A stretch of 64,000 nucleotides of DNA from RGIG995 sp045603745 (GCA_045603745.1 JAZUMQ010000049.1:62001-126000); one strand, 5' to 3'. Positions 52,054 to 61,381 are shown, counted from the first letter of the stretch. Notes: generated from the sequence alone by a model not told the origin. Program-made: numbers and translations.

Positions 52054-53217
52054 TTAGATTAAGCGGTCGAGCAAATACCCGAAATAATCAAAAAATCCGG
52101 CTTTTTCTACCGATTCACAGGCGACGACGGGAACGGACAAAACCTCCTCGCCCTCGTACATAAATTTTGCGGTGCCCACCACCTGCCCGGAAGCAACCGG
52201 AGCATTCAAAACTTCTTCCACGGTAATTTCCAAGGCGATCCGGGAGACTTCCGACTTTTTCACCACGATACAGAGATCTCCCTCGGCGGCAACGGAGACC
52301 GAATCGGCTTTCCCACGATTAACCGGAACTTTTGGGATTTCTCCGACAGAACGGCGAACGACGGCATATCCGGCAAAGCCGTAATCGAGAAGCGATGCGG
52401 CGGAGGCAAATCGCCCTTTGCTGGTCTCACCTCCCAATACAACGGCAATTAAAGACATTCCGTCCCGGGTGGCGGTAGCGGCAAGGCAATGCCCGGCAGC
52501 TTCGGTATAACCGGTTTTCATGCCGGTAATCCCATCATAGGTTTTCAGCAGTTTATTGGTATTGGCAAGACCGAATCCCCCGTTGCGCAGAGAATCCATC
52601 CAGATTCCGGTATAGTCGAGAATGTGGGGGTGAGTCAACAATTCTTTTGTAAAAAGTGCCACATCGTAGGCACAAGTATAATGATTTTCATCGGGAAGCC
52701 CGCAGGGGTTAACGAAGTTGGTATTTTCCGCCCCCAACTCTTTGGCGCGCTGATTCATACGCTCAACAAAGGCGGATTCACTGCCCGCAAGATATTCTCC
52801 CAACGCAACTGCCGCATCGTTGGCAGAATTGACGGCAACCGATTTGAGAAGATCCCGTAGAGACATGGTCTCCCCTACTTCTAAATAGATCTGGGTACCA
52901 CCGTAGGAACAGGCATTCTCCGAGGCGGAAACGGAGTCGTCCTCCGTCACGGCACCGGAATCCAACGCCTCCATCACCAAAAGCATGGTCATCACCTTGG
53001 TGACACTTGCGGGATATAATTTCGCTTTTGATTCGGATTCATACAACACCGTTCCGGTTTCCGCCTCCATGAGAATCGCACCCTTTGCGTCTAAGTTCAA
53101 TTCCCCCGATGCCGCAACGCTCCCGCCAACGGCGCCCGTTCCTGACGCAGACAAGGGCAAGGCAAAAGCAACCGCCAGCACTCCAAACAAAATCAAAGAA
53201 AGAATCCGTTTCATCAT
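52054..53217 (-). CDS. D-alanyl-D-alanine carboxypeptidase (PBP5/DacF type)
   Basis: 387 residues, exported: a signal peptide (about 1-25, hydrophobic ILSLILFGVLAVAFALP) precedes the serine-peptidase domain with Ser71-x-x-Lys74 (SVTK), Ser131-Ala-Asn133 and Lys234-Thr-Gly. A PBP5 C-terminal domain follows, and the end GFFDYFGYLLDRLI looks like a membrane-associating amphipathic helix. It trims pentapeptides in peptidoglycan; the DacF-like sporulation form and vegetative form cannot be separated by eye. GAGGA precedes the ATG. Confidence 0.93.
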   Translation of the reverse strand: MMKRILSLILFGVLAVAFALPLSASGTGAVGGSVAASGELNLDAKGAILMEAETGTVLYESESKAKLYPASVTKVMTMLLVMEALDSGAVTEDDSVSASENACSYGGTQIYLEVGETMSLRDLLKSVAVNSANDAAVALGEYLAGSESAFVERMNQRAKELGAENTNFVNPCGLPDENHYTCAYDVALFTKELLTHPHILDYTGIWMDSLRNGGFGLANTNKLLKTYDGITGMKTGYTEAAGHCLAATATRDGMSLIAVVLGGETSKGRFASAASLLDYGFAGYAVVRRSVGEIPKVPVNRGKADSVSVAAEGDLCIVVKKSEVSRIALEITVEEVLNAPVASGQVVGTAKFMYEGEEVLSVPVVACESVEKAGFFDYFGYLLDRLI

Positions 53218-53232
53218 ACCATATTCCTCACT

Positions 53233-53272
53233 TTAAAAAAAATATCCTCAACCCATAAATATGAGTTGAGGA
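53233..53272 (-). terminator. Terminator of the DUF624 gene
   Basis: TCCTCAACCCAT (53245-53256) / ATGAGTTGAGGA (53261-53272) with one mismatch, followed on the minus strand by eight T. Confidence 0.85.
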
Positions 53273-53288
53273 CTTGTTTTATTCAGGC

Positions 53289-54041
53289 TTATTCGGCTTG
53301 TTCTTCTTCTACAGATTCGGACGCTTCCGTTTCGGGGGCTTCCGATTCAGGTGTTTGAGAAACGGCAACGTACCGCTTCAACACAGGAAAGATCAAGGAA
53401 TTGGAGACGAAGGTCATCACCGCAAAGGCGAGAAACAACGGAATGGGAAAAGTCAGAGGCCAGAACAAGAACGTCAATATTCCCAGCAATGCCAAGACCA
53501 AAAGCATGACGATATTTCGCCAAAGTTGCGTCATGGCAAGAATGACGCTGTTGCGGATCAATTGCTTGAGCGAAAGATCAAAGGAAACCATCATGGGATA
53601 AATATAGAAGGAGGCAAACAACAAAAGGTAGGCAAACACAAACAGAACCACAACGGCAACGGTACGAAATCCGCCCGACACGTTAAGAGATTCATCGGTC
53701 CAACTGAAAAACGACCCGACCAGCAGTGCCCCGGAAACCAACTGGATCAACCAAACGATGATTCCCTGTTTAAAGTGTTCTTTGCATTTTTCGATGAAAT
53801 CCGAAAAGAAAAACACGGGTTTTGCCTGGGAAAAATTGCGACAAACGTAGTTCATCGCCGCTGTGGCAGGTCCGATGGTAATGATGGGAACACAAGAAAG
53901 AAGGTAGAGCAGGTTTAACAAGATCAACTGCCAAAATCGATGCAAGAACTCGGTAAAAAACCGTTTCAACGGTGTTTCGGCAGAGACTTCGGCCTTGGTA
54001 ACACCCCTGCCTTCTTTGTTATAATTAGGAAACAGATTCAA
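53289..54041 (-). CDS. DUF624 (YesL-like) membrane protein
   Basis: 250 residues with about five hydrophobic helices. FLHRFWQLILLNLLYLL, then CVPIITIGPATAAMNYV, is the DUF624 hallmark (Pro-rich gating-like segment after helix 1); the C-terminus is a soluble acidic tail (SEAPETEASESVEEEQ). The start is TTG at 54041, 7 bases after GGAGGG. Members are often near ABC sugar transporters, but none is here. Function unknown. Confidence 0.87.
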   Translation of the reverse strand: MNLFPNYNKEGRGVTKAEVSAETPLKRFFTEFLHRFWQLILLNLLYLLSCVPIITIGPATAAMNYVCRNFSQAKPVFFFSDFIEKCKEHFKQGIIVWLIQLVSGALLVGSFFSWTDESLNVSGGFRTVAVVVLFVFAYLLLFASFYIYPMMVSFDLSLKQLIRNSVILAMTQLWRNIVMLLVLALLGILTFLFWPLTFPIPLFLAFAVMTFVSNSLIFPVLKRYVAVSQTPESEAPETEASESVEEEQAE

Positions 54042-54070
54042 AATGATCCCTCCGATTTTATCATAGGTCT

Positions 54071-54099
54071 ATTATAACAAATTCGGAGAGAACTGTCAA
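54071..54099 (-). promoter_or_regulatory. Promoter of the DUF624 gene
   Basis: Minus-strand TTGACA (54094-54099), 17-bp spacer, TATAAT (54071-54076), 30 bases from the TTG start. Confidence 0.9.
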
Positions 54100-54135
54100 G
54101 AGAAAACACGGATTTTTTCGGAATTTCCCGATTTT

Positions 54136-54693
54136 TTATAACAAATCCCGAATCTCCGATAAAATCAAAGGAGACAGAAACAGATCCCAAAGCAATACGA
54201 AGGCGGAACATTGAAAAATCACCAGAGAACGAAGAAAATAGGATTTTATGCTCTGAAAAAAGGGAGTGGCATCTCCCTTTAATCCCCGAAACAGAGAAAA
54301 AGATTGGGGCAACGCGTCCCGAGTCGCCCGAATCAACAACAAGCATTCTGCGGCGGCAGAGGGAAACAAACACAATCCCAAAGGCAAAAAGCCTTTCGTT
54401 CCATAGGCAGCAAGAAACAATCCAGCAGTATACCCCAATCCGTAGGTCTTATAAAATACCAAAGGCAGGGCAATCAGCCACCCGAAAAGAAACACACCGC
54501 AACAAAACACGATTAATACGTAGAACGGCCCCGATCCAAAGGCGCGCAACCAGTTCGTTTCCGTCTCGGAATTCAGATATTGCAGCACCAACGACGTATC
54601 CGCGCCTCCCCGAAGGAGTACCGTCAAAACGCCGGAGAGGTACCCGGCAAAAACCGTCACCGCCGCTGCGAGAAATGTTTTGTTTGATCCCAT
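54136..54693 (-). CDS. SpoIIM-like integral membrane protein
   Basis: 185 residues with about five hydrophobic helices. The central pattern GWLIALPLVFYKTYGLGYTAGLF (cited in part) and GTKGFLPLGLCLFPSAAAECLLL follow the topology of SpoIIM (stage II sporulation M: helix with ALPLV, KG-FGLGFT-G, then G-KG). The family places it in the engulfment machinery of sporulation, but it is short and divergent, so call it SpoIIM-like. It sits alone upstream of the DUF624 promoter. Confidence 0.65.
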   Translation of the reverse strand: MGSNKTFLAAAVTVFAGYLSGVLTVLLRGGADTSLVLQYLNSETETNWLRAFGSGPFYVLIVFCCGVFLFGWLIALPLVFYKTYGLGYTAGLFLAAYGTKGFLPLGLCLFPSAAAECLLLIRATRDALPQSFSLFRGLKGDATPFFQSIKSYFLRSLVIFQCSAFVLLWDLFLSPLILSEIRDLL

Positions 54694-54866
54694 GATCCAT
54701 CTTCCTTTCTTTTTTCAGATCCAAACACGCGTGGACATCCCTGAAAAAAGATATGAACCTGCTTCGTGAAATATGCAGATAGACAAGAAAACCGTTTCTT
54801 TTCCCCCTTCCTTAAAAACAACTTTCACAAAAAAGTGAAATAAAGTAAAAAAGAAGAAAAAAACTC

Positions 54867-54895
54867 TTGACAAAACGAAAAAAATGTGATATACT
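54867..54895 (+). promoter_or_regulatory. Promoter of tRNA-Leu
   Basis: TTGACA (54867-54872), 17-bp spacer, TATACT (54890-54895), 14 bases before the tRNA. The lipoprotein gene downstream has no other visible promoter. Confidence 0.88.
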
Positions 54896-54909
54896 TACAA
54901 CGTTGATTC

Positions 54910-54996
54910 GCCGGTGTGGTGGAACTGGCAGACGCGCGGGACTCAAAATCCCGTGGTAGCGATACCGTGTGGGTTCGACCCCCACCACCGGCACCA
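54910..54996 (+). tRNA. tRNA-Leu (anticodon CAA)
   Basis: 87 nt with encoded CCA. Acceptor GCCGGTG / CACCGGC; anticodon stem CGGGA/TCCCG with loop CTCAAAA (anticodon CAA, T33); long variable arm typical of tRNA-Leu; T arm GTGGG-TTCGACC-CCCAC. Reads UUG. Confidence 0.96.
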
Positions 54997-55000
54997 AGAA

Positions 55001-55031
55001 AAAAGACGATTCTACGGAATCGTCTTTTTTT
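55001..55031 (+). terminator. Terminator of tRNA-Leu
   Basis: GACGATTC (55005-55012) / GAATCGTC (55017-55024) with A-tract before and T7 after. It lies directly between the tRNA and the lipoprotein gene 34 bases later. Confidence 0.85.
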
Positions 55032-55064
55032 ATTAAAATAACATTGGAATCAGGAGAGGTTAGA

Positions 55065-56588
55065 ATGAATCGCCGTATCATTCAAGGGTTTTCTTGTTTT
55101 TTGCTGATTGTTTTCATCACTTTCTGCTTTTCCGCCTGCAAGGAAGAGCAGTTGCCACCCCGGAACACTTCGGACACGGACACATCAACTGTTTTTGGCT
55201 CACCCCTCGATACAAACACGAACGATATAAATTCCGAAGTCGATCAATCTTCCGAATCCGATTCTGAAACAGAGACTGTCACAAACTCAAAAGAAGACGT
55301 CGACGTTTCTGAAGAAGATAAGGTCACGGACACTTCTTCTCAGACCGAGACAGGAACCGATAAGATTGCGAATTCTGAAGAAGATACTCCTACTTTGGAT
55401 CAAAATACGACAAGCGAAACTGCTACCAATACCGATAAGGTCACAGATTCCTCCAGCACCACGTCGTCTTCCGTCAGCACTTCAACGGTGACCTCCTCAA
55501 CCGCGTCTGAGCCCTCTGATACGGTCAATCCCGACACAGAACCGGAAGATCGTCCCTCCAAACCTGTCAATACCAACATCACTCCCGTATCTCCCGAAAA
55601 TTATTACGGAATTCGTTGGCTTTCCGCCCAGCCTAACGGTGAAAACTTAGTAAAAACCTATCGGGAATTGGTTAGCGGGCTTAAAGAACAGCGCGAAACA
55701 ATCCCCCTCTCTGCCGGAATTTCAATCAAAGAACTGGCGACGGTATGGAATTGTTGTCTGGCAGACTATCCCCAATATTTTTGGGTAGGCTTGAGATACC
55801 AATATTATCATATTAACAATAAAGTAACAAAAATTGCACCCGAGTACACCATAACGGGAAAAGACCTGTCCAAAGCGCAGGCGCAATTTGACCGAAGCGT
55901 ACAAGAGCTACTCAAAAATATTACTTCTTCCATGTCTCAATATGAGATCGAGAAGACCCTTCACGACCGCTTGATTCTTCAGTGCAAATACGAAGAATCC
56001 TCGAACGCCCATACCTCATATGGAGCTTTGGTAGATGGAGTTGCGGTATGCGAAGGCATTTCAAAAGCATTTCAGCATCTCTGCCGTTCGGTGGGGATCG
56101 AGACGTTGTTCGTCGTTGGGAGATCCGACAATCCTGACTCCGGAAACAGTGAAGGACACGCTTGGAACATTGTCAAAATTGACGAAAACTATTATCACGT
56201 GGACGTCACCTGGGACAATGCGGGAGAACCGAAAAAGGATCAGATTCACTACGCGTGGTTCAACCTCTCCGACCAATGGCTGACCGAAGATCACGTTTTA
56301 CTGCAAGAAGGATATTCTTATCCGACTTGTACCGAAACGAAAGAAAACTATTTTGTGAAGACCAAGGGAACGATCTCCGAACTGACCGTCAAAAATATAA
56401 CGGAAAAAGCTCAAAAACGCGGAAATACATTTTTCTTCCAAGGGTATCTCACCTCCAAAACCGATCCCTATGAATGGATCGAAAACAACGCCTCTTCTTT
56501 GGCAAAAGAATTCGGTTTGAACGGCTATCAGTATGAAGTTATCACCGTGGGAAACGAAATTACCATTATCATGAAAAAATACTCTTAA
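55065..56588 (+). CDS. Transglutaminase-like cysteine protease lipoprotein
   Basis: 507 residues. The N-terminal signal ends in a lipobox-like FSAC (Cys24), so it is probably lipidated. A Ser/Thr/Asp/Glu-rich spacer (about 30-180) leads to a C-terminal transglutaminase-like domain with triad Cys329 (VCEGISKAF), His365 (GHAWNIV) and Asp380 (HVDVTWDN). Such surface proteins likely cleave or cross-link peptides. The ATG at 55065 follows AGGAG; frames reaching into the tRNA are rejected. It starts 34 bases after the tRNA terminator with no other promoter seen. Confidence 0.88.
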   Translation: MNRRIIQGFSCFLLIVFITFCFSACKEEQLPPRNTSDTDTSTVFGSPLDTNTNDINSEVDQSSESDSETETVTNSKEDVDVSEEDKVTDTSSQTETGTDKIANSEEDTPTLDQNTTSETATNTDKVTDSSSTTSSSVSTSTVTSSTASEPSDTVNPDTEPEDRPSKPVNTNITPVSPENYYGIRWLSAQPNGENLVKTYRELVSGLKEQRETIPLSAGISIKELATVWNCCLADYPQYFWVGLRYQYYHINNKVTKIAPEYTITGKDLSKAQAQFDRSVQELLKNITSSMSQYEIEKTLHDRLILQCKYEESSNAHTSYGALVDGVAVCEGISKAFQHLCRSVGIETLFVVGRSDNPDSGNSEGHAWNIVKIDENYYHVDVTWDNAGEPKKDQIHYAWFNLSDQWLTEDHVLLQEGYSYPTCTETKENYFVKTKGTISELTVKNITEKAQKRGNTFFFQGYLTSKTDPYEWIENNASSLAKEFGLNGYQYEVITVGNEITIIMKKYS

Positions 56589-56603
56589 AAGAAAATTTGT
56601 ATT

Positions 56604-56928
56604 ATGAAAAAATTAAACTTTTATTCCAAGGAGATAGCATTACCGACGCCGGTCGAAATCGGGAAGATTACCACGATTTAGGAATGAGCTATCCCAAATA
56701 TGTGCAGAAATTTTGACCAAACAATATCCTGACGTGACTTTTGAATTTATCAATCTGGGTATCAGCGGAAACCAAACGAAAGACCTGGTAGCTCGGTTAC
56801 AAAAGATTTCATTGAAATTCAGCCTGACGTAATTTCCATTATGATCGGAATCAACGACGCACCCCACGGAAAAGGGTGCAAAGTTCATCGGAAATCTTTA
56901 TGCAGAATACATTAAACCTTTGATTTGA
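56604..56928 (+). pseudogene. Remnant of an SGNH/GDSL hydrolase gene
   Basis: Separate frames together spell an SGNH lipase: IKLLFQGDSITDAGRNRE (block I, Gly-Asp-Ser), DYHDLGMSYPKYV, AEILTKQYPDVTFEFINLGISGN (block II region, cited in part), DFIEIQPDVISIMIGINDA (block III), then KFIGNLYAEYIKPL. At least three single-base frameshifts (near 56608, 56700 and 56805) and an internal deletion after the GIND block destroy it. It cannot make an enzyme. It directly follows the lipoprotein gene and precedes a terminator, so it may once have been cotranscribed. Confidence 0.85.
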
Positions 56929-56948
56929 GAAAACCATTGAAGATAAGC

Positions 56949-56978
56949 AAAAAATCCACCAATTTTGGTGGATTTTTT
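56949..56978. terminator. Bidirectional terminator between the SGNH remnant and the PHP gene
   Basis: AAAAAATCCACC (56949-56960) / GGTGGATTTTTT (56967-56978); symmetric, so it serves both directions. Confidence 0.87.
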
Positions 56979-57015
56979 GTACTATAATTAAACCAATTCG
57001 GTTTGAAAGATAGAG

Positions 57016-57798
57016 TTAAAACAGATCGACTAAATTCAGCTGATATTTTTCAGCCAACTGCTCTGCCCGGTCAAAGGCGCAGTTCAGGGCATCTGCGGAA
57101 TGGCAGTCAGAACCAATCATCACCTTCGCCTTATTTTGGCTCAAAAATTTCAAAATCTCCTCAGAAGGATAGGGTGTCATGCGTTTTTTTCGAGAGATGG
57201 CACCGGTATTGATTTCAAAAATCTTTCCGGCATCAATCAACTTCTTTGCGGCGAATTGCCAAGCAGCGGTGTAACGCGGAGTAGGAAGAAACAAAGGGGA
57301 ATCCATCTCATCAAATTTCGTAATCAGATCAAAATGTCCCACAACGGGAATAGCGGGATCTTCTGCGTAAGAGGAAACCAAAGCATAATACTCCTCCGCC
57401 AAAGCGTCCGCATCGTTGTCGTAATGATCTCGGATTGCATCTTGTAACGCCTGGCGAGATTCGTCCAGCGGCAGGTAGCAACCGTCCTTTTTCAGCCAAT
57501 GAACCGAACCGATGACGTACTCAAATCCGTCGGGAACCGGTTCGGCAAGGGCATCTTGCTCCAATCCGACGTAAACGTTGATCTTCCCGGCGTATTTCTT
57601 TTTTAATTCATAAAGGGTTTCTTTATATTCGTCCATTCGCGACCGAGGGGTGACCCAATGGGTGCAAAAATCCGTATAGGCATGGTCGGAAAATCCAATG
57701 GAATGAAACCCGAGGGCGATAGCAGCTTCAATCATTTCTTCAGGGGTGTTTTTACCATCACTGAAATTCGTGTGGGTGTGGTAGTTATATTTAATCAT
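57016..57798 (-). CDS. PHP-domain phosphatase (HisJ/HisK histidinol-phosphatase family)
   Basis: 260 residues with PHP metal motifs: YNYHTHTNFSDG, FSDHA, GLEQDA, VVGHFDLITKF and IGSDCHSAD. The architecture matches HisJ-type histidinol-phosphatases of Firmicutes; the substrate could also be another phosphorylated metabolite, since no his operon is here. It is monocistronic, ending at a shared terminator. Confidence 0.87.
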   Translation of the reverse strand: MIKYNYHTHTNFSDGKNTPEEMIEAAIALGFHSIGFSDHAYTDFCTHWVTPRSRMDEYKETLYELKKKYAGKINVYVGLEQDALAEPVPDGFEYVIGSVHWLKKDGCYLPLDESRQALQDAIRDHYDNDADALAEEYYALVSSYAEDPAIPVVGHFDLITKFDEMDSPLFLPTPRYTAAWQFAAKKLIDAGKIFEINTGAISRKKRMTPYPSEEILKFLSQNKAKVMIGSDCHSADALNCAFDRAEQLAEKYQLNLVDLF

Positions 57799-57951
57799 AC
57801 AAAAATTCCTTTCTTGTCACCGTCGATCTTCCCTCTTTCGGAAAGTGAAACCTTAAATTTCTTTTTGTACAGGCAAAAAAGAAGAAGATAAAATTCTTTC
57901 GGAAACGTCACGAAAGTAAAATTCACAACATACCGTCAAGCCATTTTTTCC

Positions 57952-57980
57952 ATTATATCATAATATGACGAAAAAAGCAA
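57952..57980 (-). promoter_or_regulatory. Promoter of the PHP gene
   Basis: Minus-strand TTGCTT (57975-57980), 17-bp spacer, TATAAT (57952-57957), about 150 bases before the ATG. The rest of 57799-58060 is AT-rich with no gene seen. Confidence 0.75.
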
Positions 57981-58059
57981 TCTTTTTTTAAAAAAAAGAG
58001 ATTGTGTCGCACACTTTTTTTATTTTGTAATGAGAAAAATAAGTACAAAGATCGGTGAA

Positions 58060-58104
58060 AAAACACTTAAAACGACGCACCCTGCGAAATGATTCGCAGG
58101 GTGC
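58060..58104 (-). terminator. Terminator of the ABC protein gene
   Basis: GCACCCTGCGAA (58077-58088) / TTCGCAGGGTGC (58093-58104), ATGA loop; the minus strand continues with TTTTAAGTGTTTTTT. Confidence 0.8.
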
Positions 58105-58118
58105 TTACTTCATGTTGT

Positions 58119-61100
58119 TTATTCCGTTCTAAGAGCTACCACGGGATCTTTCTTCGCGGCGGAGCGGGAAGGAATGATGCCGGAAATCAAGGTTAACAAC
58201 ACACTGATAACCACCAAAATCACGGCGGTGGGCAAGGGCAAGATCGCCTTCAAATTGGAAATACCGGTCAGCGCGTTGAGAATCAGGTTGATGGGAATAC
58301 AGAGAAGATAGGTGACCCCCACGCCAATCAGCCCCGACGCAAAACCGATGATCATGGTTTCAGCATTGAACATACTGGAAACGTTTCGCTTCGATGCCCC
58401 GATGGCGCGCAAAATTCCGATTTCCTTCGTCCGTTCCTGAACGGAGATCAAAGTAATAACTCCGATCATAATGGACGAAACAATAAGGGAAATGGCGACG
58501 AACGCAATCAGAACGTAAGTGATGGCGTTGATGATAGTGGTGATAGACGACATCATAATACCGATATAGTCGGTATAACGAATCTGAGACAATTCGTCTA
58601 CCGTCCCGTTATATTCGGCAATGACTTCTTCGATAACGTCTTTGTTTTCAAAGGTAGAAGCGTAAAGATTGACGGTAGCGGGATCTTCCAAATCCAAACA
58701 GCCAAGTTCGATCAGATTCGCTTCGTAAGAAGATTCGGAAAAAACCAAAACTTCTTCGTAATAGATGGCGCACTGGGTGGTGGTGTAGGTGGGAAGCGCT
58801 ATCTCCAAAGCGGCAACTTTCATAGCAGGTTCCATGGTCGCCATCTGCTTTTGAACTCCGGCGGCGTACTGCATTTTAATTCCTTCGGTCACCATCTGTT
58901 CATACAACTCTGTCAGATCTTCATCGGACATAGAGGAGATATAATCGGAAACTTCCTCTTCGTTCACGCCCATCTGTTGTGTCAATGTTTGCAACAGAGA
59001 GGTTTCCATAGTTTGGCGGGTGACGTTTGCCATGGCTTGAGAAAGGGCATTTGTCAAATATTCTTCCGAGGGAATAGACATAATCTTCACGTAAGCTTCC
59101 GCTTTTCCGCTTTCGGAAAGACCTGACACATACGCGCGGAATTCCGCCTCTTTTTCCTCATCGGTCAGATTCCCGGTGGTTTCTTTAAAGGGAAGTCCGG
59201 TGAAAATATCGGTATGAAGATCCTTCTGTTGCGCCTGAATGGCGGCGGAGTCTTTAGAGTGTTCAATAATCAGCTCCGTCAAGGCTTTGGTATATCCAAT
59301 GGAACCGGTGAGCATGGCAGAGGTTGCCTCTTCCCGAGGCCGCACAATGCCGGAAACTTTCAAGGTCATGGCGTTATCGTAAAGATAGCGAAGCCCGGCT
59401 TCGGTGTCCCGCAAATCGGTATAATAACCGGTTTTGGGATCAAACGTGTAACAATCGGAATTCAGAATGACCCGGAATTCCATCTCCCGCAATTCTTCGT
59501 AAGACCAGGATTTTTGTTGAATATTCAACTCCTCCCCGTCGAGAACCGCGTCGAACAACGCGTTGATCGTCTCTTCCGATTCCAAACCTAACGCATACAG
59601 AGTCAAATCGTCCAACTCGTTGTTTTCATCTACCACAAGAACGATCTCGTTTGCTTCGTCGGGCCAAGATCCGCCGTCAATGATCTCATATTGATTTTTC
59701 ACCACGGGGCTGATCAATCCGCCGTCCTTGGCAGACAAAATTTCCGTCCACAGATTCATAGAAGAAGCGGCGGGAGAAAGGGTCGTCATGGACGACATGG
59801 GAGAAGAAGCCCCTCCCATTCCCATCATGGGCGACATATCCATGCCGAAATTTTCCGCCATGGCTTTGGAGAGCAATTCCCGGGTATCGGAATAAATGAT
59901 ATTGCCGTTCACGTTTTTCGTATAGACCAACAAATTCAGATCGTAGGTATACTGAACGCCGGAAAGGGCTTCGTTTAACCGGGAATCTTCCGATTTCAAT
60001 TGCGTATCAATAAACTCCTTGAAAGACTTCAAATCGTTTTCGGTGGTTTCCAGATTGTTCATGGCATTGATCATTTCAAAGAGAACCGACTGAGAATAGA
60101 CGGCGTTTTTGTCGTGATCGTCGCCGGTATTACTTGCCATACCCATAAAAGTCTCCATCAGCGTGGTCAGGTCCACGTTGGTGGCTTCAATGGTCAAAGG
60201 ATAGGAAGAAAGGGTATCTTCCTGCACCGCGTTGATATAGGCGGTCATACCTTGAGAAACGGCGTAAATCAAGGCAATTCCGATGATCCCGATCGACCCG
60301 GCAAAGGACGTCAACACCGTACGCCCTTTTTTGGTTAACAGGTTTTTCAGAGAGAGAGACAGGGCGGTAAAGAACGACATGGAAGGCTTTTTGGTCTTCT
60401 TTTTCTTTTCCTTTTTCTCCGGAACAAAATCCGGAATTTCTTCTGCCGTATAAGGAGCAGAATCGTCGATGATCTTGCCGTCCAACAACCGAACGGTACG
60501 GGTGGCGTATTGTTCCGCAAGTTCCGGGTTATGGGTTACCATAATGACGAGCCGATCGTGGGCGATCTCTTTCAGCAGATCCATAACCTGAACGCTGGTT
60601 TCCGAATCCAATGCCCCGGTCGGCTCGTCTGCCAAAAGAATTTCGGGATCGTTAACCAATGCCCGCGCAATGGCAACCCGTTGCATTTGACCACCGGACA
60701 TCTGATTGGGACGTTTTTTCAGTTGATCTCCCAACCCTACCTTTTTCAAGGCTTCCACGGCTTTGGCACGGCGTTCTTTTTTGGAGACCCCGGAAATGGT
60801 CAACGCCAACTCGACGTTGTTCAAGACCGATTGATGGGGAATCAGATTATAACTTTGAAATACGAATCCGATGGAGTGGTTTCGGTAAGCGTCCCAATCC
60901 GCATCTTTGTATTTCTTGGTGGAAACACCGTTGATGGACAGGTCTCCGTCGGTATACTGATCCAATCCGCCGATAATGTTCAAAAGGGTGGTCTTTCCAC
61001 ACCCGGAAGGACCTAAGATTGCGACGAATTCATTTTTCCGGAATTCTACGGACACCCCTCGCAACGCGGCAACTTTTTCTCCGCCGGCAGGATACTCTTT

Positions 61101-61124
61101 GACAATGTTTGTCAACCGTAACAT
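58119..61124 (-). CDS. MacB-like ABC transporter, ATPase fused to FtsX permease
   Basis: 1001 residues. Residues 1-230 are an LolD/MacB-type ATPase with Walker A GPSGCGKT (38-45), signature SGGQM (143-147) and Walker B ILLADE (162-167). After a Lys-rich linker comes one helix (about 285-305), a very large extracytoplasmic region (about 310-870) with a Met-rich patch near residues 425-455, and three C-terminal helices of FtsX type (GVITLISVQERTKEIGILRAIG). Such mechanotransmission proteins act in lipoprotein, peptide-antibiotic or toxin handling. The ATG at 61122-61124 follows AAAGG; a longer frame upstream reaches into the promoter. Fused single-chain form. Confidence 0.92.
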   Translation of the reverse strand: MLRLTNIVKEYPAGGEKVAALRGVSVEFRKNEFVAILGPSGCGKTTLLNIIGGLDQYTDGDLSINGVSTKKYKDADWDAYRNHSIGFVFQSYNLIPHQSVLNNVELALTISGVSKKERRAKAVEALKKVGLGDQLKKRPNQMSGGQMQRVAIARALVNDPEILLADEPTGALDSETSVQVMDLLKEIAHDRLVIMVTHNPELAEQYATRTVRLLDGKIIDDSAPYTAEEIPDFVPEKKEKKKKTKKPSMSFFTALSLSLKNLLTKKGRTVLTSFAGSIGIIGIALIYAVSQGMTAYINAVQEDTLSSYPLTIEATNVDLTTLMETFMGMASNTGDDHDKNAVYSQSVLFEMINAMNNLETTENDLKSFKEFIDTQLKSEDSRLNEALSGVQYTYDLNLLVYTKNVNGNIIYSDTRELLSKAMAENFGMDMSPMMGMGGASSPMSSMTTLSPAASSMNLWTEILSAKDGGLISPVVKNQYEIIDGGSWPDEANEIVLVVDENNELDDLTLYALGLESEETINALFDAVLDGEELNIQQKSWSYEELREMEFRVILNSDCYTFDPKTGYYTDLRDTEAGLRYLYDNAMTLKVSGIVRPREEATSAMLTGSIGYTKALTELIIEHSKDSAAIQAQQKDLHTDIFTGLPFKETTGNLTDEEKEAEFRAYVSGLSESGKAEAYVKIMSIPSEEYLTNALSQAMANVTRQTMETSLLQTLTQQMGVNEEEVSDYISSMSDEDLTELYEQMVTEGIKMQYAAGVQKQMATMEPAMKVAALEIALPTYTTTQCAIYYEEVLVFSESSYEANLIELGCLDLEDPATVNLYASTFENKDVIEEVIAEYNGTVDELSQIRYTDYIGIMMSSITTIINAITYVLIAFVAISLIVSSIMIGVITLISVQERTKEIGILRAIGASKRNVSSMFNAETMIIGFASGLIGVGVTYLLCIPINLILNALTGISNLKAILPLPTAVILVVISVLLTLISGIIPSRSAAKKDPVVALRTE

Positions 61125-61178
61125 ACGAATCAACCTTTCTAAAGAGAGAAACAATTCTATTTTCCTTAAGTAGGTACT

Positions 61179-61207
61179 ATCATATCATATTTTTTCCCGG
61201 TTTTCAA
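61179..61207 (-). promoter_or_regulatory. Promoter of the ABC protein gene
   Basis: Minus-strand TTGAAA (61202-61207), 17-bp spacer, TATGAT (61179-61184). Confidence 0.78.
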
Positions 61208-61309
61208 TGGGAAAATTGGTATTTTTTTCAATTTACACAGAAAATTAAATTTTTCGTTCCATTCAAACGGAAAAAGCGGGAAGAATTTTTTCTTTTCCGA
61301 ACTCTCCTC

Positions 61310-61338
61310 TTGCCTTTTTGGGAAGAATATGTTATAAT
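61310..61338 (+). promoter_or_regulatory. Promoter of the ylmH-prfA-HAD unit
   Basis: TTGCCT (61310-61315), 17-bp spacer, TATAAT (61333-61338). An in-frame ATG at 61337 overlaps the -10, so ylmH must start at 61382. Confidence 0.85.
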
Positions 61339-61381
61339 GGGATATATTGTAACACTTGAACACAGAAACGGAAGAAACGCC

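Noticed and set aside
54969..55064. Extended N-terminus of the lipoprotein into the tRNA
   Set aside because: It would begin in the tRNA T-arm and translate the terminator; the signal peptide begins at the ATG 55065.
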